Made by a program: the position numbers and the translations under genes. Under the pieces are notes generated by a model. It searched no databases. It saw only the letters and a list, made by a program, of their open reading frames with translations, and was not told where the DNA came from. Positions 56,488 to 64,000 of a stretch of DNA of 64,000 nucleotides are shown here, piece by piece (within the stretch, counting starts at the first letter, position 1; each line of letters opens with the position of its first letter). The stretch is from Caulobacter sp. CCUG 60055. Lineage in GTDB: Bacteria > Pseudomonadota > Alphaproteobacteria > Caulobacterales > Caulobacteraceae. The stretch covers positions 62,001-126,000 of the forward strand of contig NZ_PUIC01000014.1 in the NCBI RefSeq assembly GCF_022750545.1. The letters run 5' to 3'.

Positions 56488-56994
56488 TTGAGCGACCAGC
56501 CCGCCCCCATCGACGACCACGACCTCGCCGCCATGCGCGCGGCCCTCGCCCTCGCCCGCGAGGCGGCGGCGGCCGGCGAGACGCCCGTGGGCGCGGTGGT
56601 GATCGACCCGGCCACCGGCGAGATCCTGGGCGCGGCCGGCAACGGCCCCATCGCCGCCCACGATCCCACCGCCCACGCCGAGATCCTGGCCCTGCGGCGG
56701 GCCGCCGAACGCCTTGGCAACTATCGCCTCACCGGCCTGACGCTGGTGGCGACGCTGGAGCCCTGCGCCATGTGCGCCGGCGCCATCAGCCACGCCCGCA
56801 TCGGCCGGGTGGTGTTCGGGGCGGACGACCCCAAGGGCGGCGCGGTGATCCACGGTCCCCGGTTCTTCGCCCAGCCGACCTGCCATTGGCGGCCCGAGGT
56901 TCGGGGCGGACTGCTGGCCGAGGCATGCGCCGGCCTGCTCAAGGACTTCTTCAAGGCCAGGCGCAAGCCGCGCCGGCCGCCGGCCGACGCCTAG
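56488..56994 (+). CDS. tadA: tRNA-specific adenosine deaminase
   Basis: A 168-residue zinc deaminase that converts the wobble adenosine of tRNA-Arg(ACG) to inosine. The zinc ligands are visible: His and catalytic Glu in TAHAEILALR, and PCAMC in LEPCAMCAGAISHARIGRVVFG; the C-terminal region ends with FFKARRKPRRPP. Length is normal. The start is TTG at 56488; it is divergent from rluB with an 89-bp gap. Other cytidine deaminase types are unlikely given the TadA core. Confidence 0.93.
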   Translation: MSDQPAPIDDHDLAAMRAALALAREAAAAGETPVGAVVIDPATGEILGAAGNGPIAAHDPTAHAEILALRRAAERLGNYRLTGLTLVATLEPCAMCAGAISHARIGRVVFGADDPKGGAVIHGPRFFAQPTCHWRPEVRGGLLAEACAGLLKDFFKARRKPRRPPADA

Positions 56995-57015
56995 CCCGCG
57001 CCGGCGGCCGGAACG

Positions 57016-57048
57016 AAAAAGGGGCGGCGGGGTCTCCCCCGCCGCCCC
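57016..57048 (-). terminator. Rho-independent terminator of the large TonB receptor gene
   Basis: On the minus strand, a stem of at least 12 bp (GGGGCGGCGGGG paired with CCCCGCCGCCCC) is followed by CTTTTTCG. It lies 28 bp beyond the receptor stop. Confidence 0.85.
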
Positions 57049-57075
57049 CTTCGAGCTCGCGCTCGAGGCGTCAGC

Positions 57076-60000
57076 CTACCAGCGCTTGTTGATCTCGAAG
57101 AACGCGCGACGGCCGATCAGGTCGTACTGCGACGCCAGGCGCATGTTCGAGATGCGGTTCAGCGACGAGGTCGAATAGAACGGCGGCGGGTTGTCGAAGA
57201 CGTTCTGCACACCGACCGTGACCGAGAAGGTGTCGAACTTCTTGCGCACCGACAGGTCGTGATAGGCCACGAACTCCAGGTGACGCTTCAGGTACGCCGT
57301 CTGGTCGCGATAGGGCACGGTGTCGGTGCCGTAGCCGCTGTAGGCGTCGTCGACATCGGAGGTCTTGCCGTACATCTGGGTGGCCCAGGCGAACGTCCAG
57401 TCCTCGTGGTCGAACCGGGCGTTGATGGTCCCGGTGAAGTCCGGATAGCCGGTGAAGCCCTGGTTCTTGGTCGGCCGCATCGTGCTCTGCAGCTGGGTGT
57501 ACCAGTCGAGAACCCAGGTGAACTGGCTGGTGATCGACAGGCGGCCGAGCGGGAAGTCGTGCCGGTACTGCGCCTCCAGGTCGATGTTGTGGCTCCACTG
57601 CTTGGCCACGTTCAGGTAGTTGTTGGTGATCCCCGTGATCATGCCGAAGGTCGGCGACCCGGCCGTGGTGTCCCGCTGGATCAGCGAGCAGTAGAGGTTG
57701 TTGGGGAAGCTGCCCGAGTCGAAGCACTGGCTGACGATGTTGGCCGCGCCGAACTGCTGAACCTGGTTGTTGATGGTGATCTCGGAATAGTCCAAGGCCA
57801 CGCGCAGGTCGGTGAACGACGGCGTCCACACGGCTCCGACCGTCCAGGCGTCGGAATCCTCGGCCTTCAGATAGCCCTTGCCGCCGCCCGCCGTGATCGT
57901 CGCTCCGCTGGCGTTCGCCGCGTTGTAGGTCGGCGCGAGGCCGATGGCGGCGCAGTTGGCGGCCTGACGCGAGGTGACCTGCGGGTTGGTGCCGTATTGG
58001 TAGCAGATGTCCACCGCGGCCTGGCTGAGGAAGCCGGTCTGGTTGGCCAGGTACAGCTCGTACAGCGCCGGGGCGCGGAACGAGGTGCCCTTGGTGGCGC
58101 GCAGGCGGAAGGCCGGCACGATCTGCCAGTTGACGCCGACCTTGTAGGTATTGCTGCCGCCGTAGCTGTCATAGTCGCTGTAGCGGTCGGACAGGTTGAT
58201 CGTCAGACTGTCGGCGAAGCGCATGCCCTTCAGGACCGGCACTTCGACTTCCCCGAACACCTCGGTGATGGTGTCCGACCCGCGGGTGATGCCCGAGGTG
58301 GTCGCGCCCCAGTAGTTGCTGTTGCGGGCGTTGTAGCCGGGGGTGTCGTTCAGCTCTTCCTTGCGCAGCTGGACGCCGACCGCGGCCGCCACCTTGCCGG
58401 CCGGCAGGGTGAACAGGTCGCCGCTCAGCGAGGCCTCGACGTACTGGTGGGTGTAGTCGGTGTGGCCCTTTTCGTTGCCGAACAGGAAGGCGGCTTCGTC
58501 AGAGGTGAACTGGCCGCTGTTGAGCGTCGCGGCCTTGAAGTAGTTCACCGGCGTGCAGGCCAGGCCCGGCGTGTTCGAGATGGTGATCAGGGCCGGGTTG
58601 CAGGCCGAGGCGCCGATCGTGGCGTTGACCCGGTCGTTGTAGATGAACTGCTGCTCGTAGTCGGCCGACGACTTGGCGTACTGGCCGTATATGTCCCACG
58701 ACCAGTTCGACAGGAAGCCGAAGGTGTCGGGCAGGTCGCCGCGCAGGCCGATCACCACGCGGGCGTAGTCGACGGTCTGCTTCTTGTCGGACGGCAGCAG
58801 GATCACCGGCTGGGCGTTGGACGCCGGGCCGGTGTAGTTCGGGTTGGCGGCCGGGTTGAAGGGGTTGGATGGGTTGGCCGCGTTGACCGTCGGGAACAGC
58901 TGGCGGACGGTGTCCTGGGCCGAGTCGCGACGGTTCAGCAGCAGGTCGCCATAGACCTGGACGGTCGGGGTCAGGTCGAAGGCGCCGTTGCCGAAGAAGG
59001 TGTAGCGGTCGACCGGCGACACCGCGTGACGGCGGCGCATGAACGGCGAGTCGGTCGGCTGGGCGGCCTGGGTCGAGCGGGCGAAGGCCAGGATGCCGGC
59101 CGTGCACGAGGCGGTCAGGGCGGTCTGGTTGGTCTGGCCGGCGCAGGCGGGCACGAAGCTCAGATACTGCGCCTGGTTGGTGACGACGTTGCGGCCGTAG
59201 AGGCCGGTGCCGTAGGCGCCGGTCGAGCCGTTGAAGGCGCCGGGGGTCCCGGTGCCGCGGTTGACGGCCCGGTAGCCGTTGAGGTTGAAGCCGTCGGCCG
59301 TGGCGGTCGGGTCGATGATGAACCGGCCGGAGGGCGAGGCGCCCGTGCCCGAGGTGGTCGTGGACGACTTGGTGACCACCGCGTTGGCGGTGTTGACGCA
59401 GGCGAAGGTCCCGGTCTTCGGATCGATCAGGTCCAGGCGCGCGCCGGTCTGCGGGTCGAAGGCGTAGTCGACCGGGCAGGCCAGGTAGTCGCGGTCCGAA
59501 TAGCGCAGGCCGCGCATGGTGAAGTAGTCAAGCCCGACCTGGACGTGGCCGCGGCTCCAGGTCCAGCCCTTGCTGCCGCTGACGCGGTAGACCTGGCCGC
59601 CGCTTTCGAACGGCACGTTGCCGTAGACGTTCAGCTCGGCGTTGTCGTTGTTCTTCTTGGTGATGACGTTGACCACGCCGGCCACGGCGTCGGAGCCGTA
59701 GATCGACGAGGCGCCGTCCTTCAGGATCTCGAAGCGGTCGACCATCGAGGCCGGCACGGTGTTGAGGTCGAACGGACCGACCTGACCGCCGACGCCGGCC
59801 GGGCCGGCGCGCTTGCCGTCGATCACGAACAGCGTGCGCTGGGCGCCCAGGCCGCGCAGCGACAGCGAGTTGACGCCGGCGCCGCCGACCGTGTTGAAAC
59901 CGGTGAAGTTGTTGTCGATCTGCACCGCGGTGCTGGCGATCGTCGAGCCTTGCAGGATCGCCCCGGTGTCGACCAGGCCCTGCAGGGCGCTGTTCTCGGT

Positions 60001-60210
60001 GGTGATCACCGTGATCGGCGCCGGGCTGTTGAAGTTGCTGCGCTTCAGGCGCGAGCCGGTGACCACCAGCTCTTCGATCTCGGCCGACTTGGCGGTTTCG
60101 CCCTTGGTCTCGGCGGCGGTCTGGGCGAGAGCGGGAACGCTCATGGCCGCAAGAGCAATCGATCCTGCAATGATCGTTGAATTAAGCAAAAGCTTCCTGG
60201 CGTTAGCCAT
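57076..60210 (-). CDS. TonB-dependent receptor, large (1044 residues)
   Basis: A 1044-residue outer-membrane transporter. Signal peptide LLLNSTIIAGSIALAAMSVPALAQ, TonB box region SAEIEELVVTGSRLKR, plug (about residues 45-190: LSLRGLGAQRTLFVIDGKRAGP, VDRFEILKDGASSIYGSDAVAGVVNVITKK) and a long barrel with Tyr/Asn-rich loops, ending RRAFFEINKRW. Its size and the SIYGSDAVAGVVN plug match the large receptor group in Caulobacterales. It is divergent from an S9 oligopeptidase and near an ECF sigma/FecR pair, so peptide uptake under anti-sigma control is likely. Confidence 0.93.
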   Translation of the reverse strand: MANARKLLLNSTIIAGSIALAAMSVPALAQTAAETKGETAKSAEIEELVVTGSRLKRSNFNSPAPITVITTENSALQGLVDTGAILQGSTIASTAVQIDNNFTGFNTVGGAGVNSLSLRGLGAQRTLFVIDGKRAGPAGVGGQVGPFDLNTVPASMVDRFEILKDGASSIYGSDAVAGVVNVITKKNNDNAELNVYGNVPFESGGQVYRVSGSKGWTWSRGHVQVGLDYFTMRGLRYSDRDYLACPVDYAFDPQTGARLDLIDPKTGTFACVNTANAVVTKSSTTTSGTGASPSGRFIIDPTATADGFNLNGYRAVNRGTGTPGAFNGSTGAYGTGLYGRNVVTNQAQYLSFVPACAGQTNQTALTASCTAGILAFARSTQAAQPTDSPFMRRRHAVSPVDRYTFFGNGAFDLTPTVQVYGDLLLNRRDSAQDTVRQLFPTVNAANPSNPFNPAANPNYTGPASNAQPVILLPSDKKQTVDYARVVIGLRGDLPDTFGFLSNWSWDIYGQYAKSSADYEQQFIYNDRVNATIGASACNPALITISNTPGLACTPVNYFKAATLNSGQFTSDEAAFLFGNEKGHTDYTHQYVEASLSGDLFTLPAGKVAAAVGVQLRKEELNDTPGYNARNSNYWGATTSGITRGSDTITEVFGEVEVPVLKGMRFADSLTINLSDRYSDYDSYGGSNTYKVGVNWQIVPAFRLRATKGTSFRAPALYELYLANQTGFLSQAAVDICYQYGTNPQVTSRQAANCAAIGLAPTYNAANASGATITAGGGKGYLKAEDSDAWTVGAVWTPSFTDLRVALDYSEITINNQVQQFGAANIVSQCFDSGSFPNNLYCSLIQRDTTAGSPTFGMITGITNNYLNVAKQWSHNIDLEAQYRHDFPLGRLSITSQFTWVLDWYTQLQSTMRPTKNQGFTGYPDFTGTINARFDHEDWTFAWATQMYGKTSDVDDAYSGYGTDTVPYRDQTAYLKRHLEFVAYHDLSVRKKFDTFSVTVGVQNVFDNPPPFYSTSSLNRISNMRLASQYDLIGRRAFFEINKRW

Positions 60211-60474
60211 TTACAGGAGTCCCCCTTAATCGAAAAAGCGAGAAGTTCGTGATTTTTTTGCGAACCCACTCGCAGATTGCCGGGACCGTAACAGTTCCGA
60301 CACATGCCTCAACCCGCGTCGCAATCGCGAAACAATTATGGCGACGAGGCGTCGCAATCTCGCCACACTGCAAAGCAGGGAAACTCCAACCCATCCGTGT
60401 AGGAGAGGATGATTTCCTCTAATTTTGCACACCAGCGATATTCACTGGCGTGAAATTCCACTCTGGGAGGAAAA
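60211..60474. promoter_or_regulatory. Divergent promoter region with 11-bp direct repeat
   Basis: Between divergent TonB receptor and S9 peptidase starts. GCGTCGCAATC occurs at 60316-60326 and 60349-60359 (33 bp start to start, about three helical turns), as expected for a regulator binding one face of DNA. The region is AT-richer than the neighbours. Confidence 0.45.
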
Positions 60475-62574
60475 ATGCGAGATAGATCGAAGCCGCGCCG
60501 ATCGAAGCGGAATTTGGGCGAAATTTGGGCTAACGCCGTTCCACGCATCACCCTCTCCGCCGTCTTGATCGTGGCCGCAGCGGCCTCGCCCCCGCCCGCC
60601 GGCGCCCGCGCCGAAACCCCCGTCCCGGCCGCCAGGGAGTTCGCCCGCGCTCCGGCGATCAGCGACGTGTCGATCTCCCGCGACGGCAAACACATCGTCG
60701 CCCTCACCTCGGCGGACGGCGATCAGGCGACCATCTCGGTCTGGCGGACCGATGCGCCCGAACAGAAGCCGACGATCATCGGCTCGACCCACATGCGCTT
60801 CCTGAAGGTGGCGTTCCTCAAGGACGACCGGCTGCTGGTCACCGCCATCCAGACGCTGACCATCGGCACCATGCGCGGGCACCTCAGCAAGCAGTACATC
60901 ACCGACCTGCGCGGCGAGAAGTGGAGCACCCTGCTGCCGGAATCAGGCGGCTCGAACAGCGACCAGGACTATTACGACAGCCTGACCAGCGCCTCGATCA
61001 TCAGCGAGTTGCCGCTCGACAAGGAGAACGTCCTGGTCGAGGACAACCGCGCCGCCGGGCGCGGCGACATCTACCGCGTCAACGTCTACACCGGCCGCGC
61101 CGAGCGCGTGGACCACGGCTCCAGCAAGTTCGGCGACGTCCAGGCCGACCTCAAGGGCGAGGTCCGGGCCCGGGTGGAGGTCGGCTTCCAGGACGGCAAG
61201 GCCTATTTCGCCCAGTGGATCAAGAACCCCGCCACCGGCGCCTGGGAGGAGCATTTCCGCTCCTACGCCAAGGACCGCACCGCGCCCTCGGTGGCGGCGT
61301 TCACCAAGGACCCCAACATCATCTACATCGTCGCCCGCCAGAACGGCGACAAGTCCGGCTTCTACGAATACGACATCGCCCAGCGGAAGATCCTGGAGCC
61401 GGTGTTCGCCCACAAGCTGTTCGACGTCGGCTACAGCTTCGCCCCCCCGACCGTCCGCCAGTCCGACGACGGCGACCTGCAGGGCTTCAGCTACCTGGCC
61501 GACAAGCCGCGCGACTACTGGCTCGACGACAAGCTCAAGAGCCTGGCCGACGGCGTGAAGAAGGCCCTGGGCGTCAAGACCGGCCAGGTCGCCTGGACCG
61601 ATCCCGCCACCGGCGACAAGACCCGCCTGACCCTCAGCGAGGGCGCCGACGCCACGCTGGAGAGCTGGTCCAAGGACCTCAGATACGCCATTGTCGAAAA
61701 ATCCGGCCCGCAGTTCCCGGCCGAATATTACCTGCTGTCCGACCAGGGCAAGCTGACCCTGCTCGGTCGCGCGCGCCCCTGGCTGCGGCCCGAATCGCTG
61801 GGCCACACCCGCCTGGTGCAGTACGCCGCCCGCGACGGCCTGATGATCCCGGCCTTCCTGACCACCCCGCCCGAGGCGCGGTACGGCGCCGGGCCGCACC
61901 CGGCGATCATCCTGCCGCACGGCGGCCCCTGGGCCCGGGACGTGATGGACTGGGACCCCAGCGGCTGGCCGCAATACCTGGCCGCCCACGGCTATGTGGT
62001 GCTGCAGCCCGAATTCCGCGGATCGCAGGGCTGGGGCGAGAAGCTCTGGCGGGCCGGCGACCGCGAATGGGGCGGCAAGATGCAGGACGACAACGACGAC
62101 GGCGCCCGGTGGCTGGTCGACCAGAAGCTCGCCGACCCCAAGCGCATGGCCCTGTTCGGCTATTCGTACGGCGGCTACGCCGCCCTCGTCGCCGCCATCC
62201 GGCCCAACGGCCTCTATCAGTGCAGCATCTCCGGGGCCGGCGGCTCGATCGCCAGCTTCAAGCGCGGCACGTCGGAGAATCGCATCCTGCGCGAACTGCA
62301 ACGGCCCAGCGTCGACGGGCTCGACGCCATCCAGCAGGCCGGCGAAGTGAAGATTCCGGTGTTCCTCTATCACGGCGACCGCGACCGCACCGTCGACATC
62401 AAGGACTCGCGCGCCTTCGCCGATCGGCTGAAGACGGCCGGCAAGCCCTACAAGTACCTGGAGATCAAGGACATGGGGCACCCCTATGTGACGTGGACGC
62501 CGGCCATGGCCGAACAGCAGCTCACCGAGATCGACGGGTTCCTGCGCAACGACTGCCGGCCGGGCGGCCTTTGA
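60475..62574 (+). CDS. S9 family peptidase (prolyl oligopeptidase/dipeptidyl peptidase fold), exported
   Basis: A 699-residue secreted serine peptidase. A signal-like start (RITLSAVLIVAAAASPPPAGARA) precedes a seven-bladed propeller region (about residues 60-420) and the alpha/beta-hydrolase domain (about 430-690). The triad is visible: Ser in GYSYGGYAALVAA, Asp in HGDRDRTVDIKDS and His in DMGHPYVTW. It probably digests peptides entering through the divergent TonB receptor. The start follows CTGGGAGGAAAA. Normal length for the family. Confidence 0.92.
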   Translation: MRDRSKPRRSKRNLGEIWANAVPRITLSAVLIVAAAASPPPAGARAETPVPAAREFARAPAISDVSISRDGKHIVALTSADGDQATISVWRTDAPEQKPTIIGSTHMRFLKVAFLKDDRLLVTAIQTLTIGTMRGHLSKQYITDLRGEKWSTLLPESGGSNSDQDYYDSLTSASIISELPLDKENVLVEDNRAAGRGDIYRVNVYTGRAERVDHGSSKFGDVQADLKGEVRARVEVGFQDGKAYFAQWIKNPATGAWEEHFRSYAKDRTAPSVAAFTKDPNIIYIVARQNGDKSGFYEYDIAQRKILEPVFAHKLFDVGYSFAPPTVRQSDDGDLQGFSYLADKPRDYWLDDKLKSLADGVKKALGVKTGQVAWTDPATGDKTRLTLSEGADATLESWSKDLRYAIVEKSGPQFPAEYYLLSDQGKLTLLGRARPWLRPESLGHTRLVQYAARDGLMIPAFLTTPPEARYGAGPHPAIILPHGGPWARDVMDWDPSGWPQYLAAHGYVVLQPEFRGSQGWGEKLWRAGDREWGGKMQDDNDDGARWLVDQKLADPKRMALFGYSYGGYAALVAAIRPNGLYQCSISGAGGSIASFKRGTSENRILRELQRPSVDGLDAIQQAGEVKIPVFLYHGDRDRTVDIKDSRAFADRLKTAGKPYKYLEIKDMGHPYVTWTPAMAEQQLTEIDGFLRNDCRPGGL

Positions 62575-62584
62575 TCGGGACCGG

Positions 62585-63235
62585 TTGCAACATTTTCCCA
62601 GCCACATAAAAGGGGGCGGTCGATGGTGGTCGGCCGCCCTGCCTGCGCCAGGAGCCGCCCGTCGCGTCAAGTGGAGACCCCGCCTGTCCGAGGGCGAACA
62701 TCATCCGCATCCCGCGCCGGCCGGCGTCGAGGCGCTGCTCCGGCTCTATACGGAGCGGCGCGACAATCTCGTGCGCTTCTTCACCGGCCGCCTGCGCTCG
62801 GCCGCCGAGGCCGAGGACCTGATCCAGGACCTATACCTGAAGATCGCCGGCCTCGACGCCGAGACGATGTCCGGCGAGGTCAGCTCGGCCCTGCTCTTCC
62901 GCATCGCCAACAACCTGATGATCGACCGGCTGCGCAGCCGTCAGCGATCGGCCGTGCGCGACCAGGCCTGGCAGCGCGGACAGGTGATGGAGGTGGCCGG
63001 CGCGCCGGTGGTCGACGCGCCGGGGGCGGACGAGGTGGTGGCCAGCCGCCAGCGGCTGAACGCCCTGGTCGAAGCCGTGTCGTCGCTGCCGCCGCAGACC
63101 GCCCGCGCCTTCCGGATGCACAAGCTGGAAGGCCTGAGCCACGCCGAGACGGCGGCGGCCATGGGGGTCAGCAAGAGCGCCGTCGAAAAGCACATCAGCG
63201 CAGCGATGAAGCTGCTGATTAAAAAAATGCAATGA
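62585..63235 (+). CDS. ECF-type RNA polymerase sigma factor (FecI-like)
   Basis: A sigma-70 family member with region 2 (about residues 50-115: VEALLRLYTERRDNLVRFFTGRL, EAEDLIQDLYLKIAGL, SALLFRIANNLMIDRLRSRQR) and region 4 (about 155-215: AVSSLPPQTARAFRMHKLEGLSHAETAAAMGVSKSAVEKHISAAMKLL). No ATG or GTG lies in frame before region 2: the frame begins TTG 62585, which would run through a hairpin (62614-62639), while CTG 62684 has GTGGAG at the right distance. The true start is therefore uncertain. It is followed by a FecR-type gene, so it probably directs transcription with that partner. Confidence 0.85.
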   Translation: MQHFPSHIKGGGRWWSAALPAPGAARRVKWRPRLSEGEHHPHPAPAGVEALLRLYTERRDNLVRFFTGRLRSAAEAEDLIQDLYLKIAGLDAETMSGEVSSALLFRIANNLMIDRLRSRQRSAVRDQAWQRGQVMEVAGAPVVDAPGADEVVASRQRLNALVEAVSSLPPQTARAFRMHKLEGLSHAETAAAMGVSKSAVEKHISAAMKLLIKKMQ

Positions 63236-63332
63236 CGACCTCGATTATCGATAAAAACATCTGTGGTTGCAGGGCGACGGCGCCGTTTATGGGGCAATAT
63301 GGCGGCGTGGGCCGTCGAGTCGGGACGTCAGA

Positions 63333-64000
63333 ATGACCCAGGCCGAACAGATTTTGGAGGCGGCTGTCGACTGGCTGACGAAACTGCGCGAGCAGGACGT
63401 CGGCGAGGCGGATTGGCGCGCCTTCGACGCCTGGTTGGATGGGCACCCCGCCAACAAGGCCGCCTACGACGCGGCCGTGATGCTCTACGCCGAGGTCGAC
63501 CATCTGGCCCCGCGCCTGCGCGACGCCCTCGACGAGGGCGGGGTGGTGGTGCCGTTCCCCAACCGCGCCGCCCGAACGGCCCCCGGCCGGTCCCGGACGC
63601 GGCGCTGGCTGCCCGCCGCCGGCTCGGCCATGGCGGCCGCCGCGGCCGTGGCGGCGGCGGTGGTCATCGCGCCCTGGAACGTGGCGACGCCCTACCAGAC
63701 CTACGCCACCGGCAAGGGCGAGCACAAAACGATCACCCTGGCCGACGGCAGCCGCATCGACCTCAACGCCGCCTCGCACATCTCGGTGCGGATGGAGAAA
63801 TCGGCCCGGCGGGTGGTCATGGACGACGCCCAGGCGATCTTCGACGTCGCCAAGGACGAGAAGCGGCCGTTCCTGATCACGGTCGGCGACGAGACCGTCC
63901 GCGTGGTCGGCACCCAGTTCGACGTCCGCCATCGCGACGGCCGGGTGGCGGTGACCGTCAGCCGCGGCCTGGTCGAGGTCTCGCCCAAGTCCGGCGGGGC
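63333..64000 (+). CDS. FecR-type anti-sigma/regulator (partial, runs off the end)
   Basis: A 222-residue partial frame starting ATG 63333. It begins with the FecR N-terminal domain (about residues 5-55: EAAVDWLTKLREQDVGEADWRAFDAWLDGHPANKAAYDAA), has a membrane segment at about residues 95-115 (AAGSAMAAAAAVAAAVVIAP), then the periplasmic FecR domain (YATGKGEHKTITLADGSRIDLNAASHISV, IFDVAKDEKRPFLITVGDETVRVVGTQFDV). The window ends before the C-terminal STN-like part. It follows the ECF sigma factor by 97 bp and would receive a signal from a TonB receptor, perhaps the next gene beyond the window. Confidence 0.9.
   Translation, partial: MTQAEQILEAAVDWLTKLREQDVGEADWRAFDAWLDGHPANKAAYDAAVMLYAEVDHLAPRLRDALDEGGVVVPFPNRAARTAPGRSRTRRWLPAAGSAMAAAAAVAAAVVIAPWNVATPYQTYATGKGEHKTITLADGSRIDLNAASHISVRMEKSARRVVMDDAQAIFDVAKDEKRPFLITVGDETVRVVGTQFDVRHRDGRVAVTVSRGLVEVSPKSGG

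Noticed and set aside
57259-60180. Long plus-strand frame opposite the second large receptor
   Set aside because: Same shadow effect; no motif, and the minus-strand receptor has all its expected parts.

Overview
This is a high-GC chromosomal segment from an alphaproteobacterium, most likely a member of Caulobacteraceae (Caulobacter or Phenylobacterium type). The basis is the very GC-rich codon use, many large TonB-dependent receptors, a TipF-like polar flagellar protein with a degenerate EAL domain, a groESL operon with CIRCE plus a heat-shock promoter, and the order HIG1 protein - cobalamin adenosyltransferase - etfB - etfA. I see no rRNA, tRNA, CRISPR array, transposase or phage gene. The family assignments come from reading the translations, not from database searches.

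Layout. 1-2.9 kb: porin plus periplasmic sulfate-binding protein. 3-6.5 kb: dicarboxylate symporter and a FadJ-type beta-oxidation protein, followed by a palindrome-rich intergenic repeat. 6.6-15.2 kb: DoxX, amidase, serine hydrolase, a small secreted protein of different base composition, GNAT, acyl-CoA dehydrogenase, MATE exporter, two VOC proteins and a membrane protein. 15.2-18.3 kb: TonB receptor. 18.6-20.8 kb: groES-groEL. 20.7-22.8 kb: an unusual fatty-acid desaturase fused to a COQ7-type hydroxylase, divergent from an ArsR-type regulator. 22.8-26 kb: RtcB with a structured leader, an NAD(P)-binding protein, an HxlR regulator and a metal-site-less MBL remnant. 26-30 kb: two Kef/YbaL antiporters around a small XRE regulator. 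30-34.3 kb: a copper-handling cluster (DUF2946, TonB receptor, YcnI, PCuAC, SCO). 34.5-40.9 kb: M13 peptidase, an alkylation-repair pair (Ada without its AraC domain, and a PF09859-type oxygenase), a serine hydrolase and a NIPSNAP protein. 40.9-43.4 kb: TipF and a Bcr/CflA exporter. 43.6-51.4 kb: hbd, etfA, etfB, pduO-type adenosyltransferase and a HIG1 protein on the minus strand, with an MHYT hybrid kinase, a LysR regulator and a small secreted protein in between. 51.4-55 kb: two TetR regulators with a perfect 20-bp palindrome upstream, and a long acyl-CoA dehydrogenase. 55-57 kb: RluB with a long basic tail, and TadA. 57-64 kb: TonB receptor, S9 peptidase, ECF sigma factor and a FecR-type anti-sigma factor that runs off the end.

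How the genes work together. Fatty-acid and acyl-CoA oxidation recurs: FadJ, two acyl-CoA dehydrogenases, HBD, and the EtfAB flavoprotein that takes electrons from acyl-CoA dehydrogenases. Import through the outer membrane is the second theme: a porin and three TonB receptors, with one receptor divergent from an oligopeptidase and beside a sigma/anti-sigma pair, and one inside a copper delivery cluster that probably feeds cytochrome oxidase assembly. The most unusual objects are the desaturase-COQ7 fusion with its divergent regulator and dyad operator, the Ada protein lacking its DNA-binding module, the metallo-beta-lactamase remnant, the rtcB leader and the palindrome and leader ORF ahead of the TetR pair.
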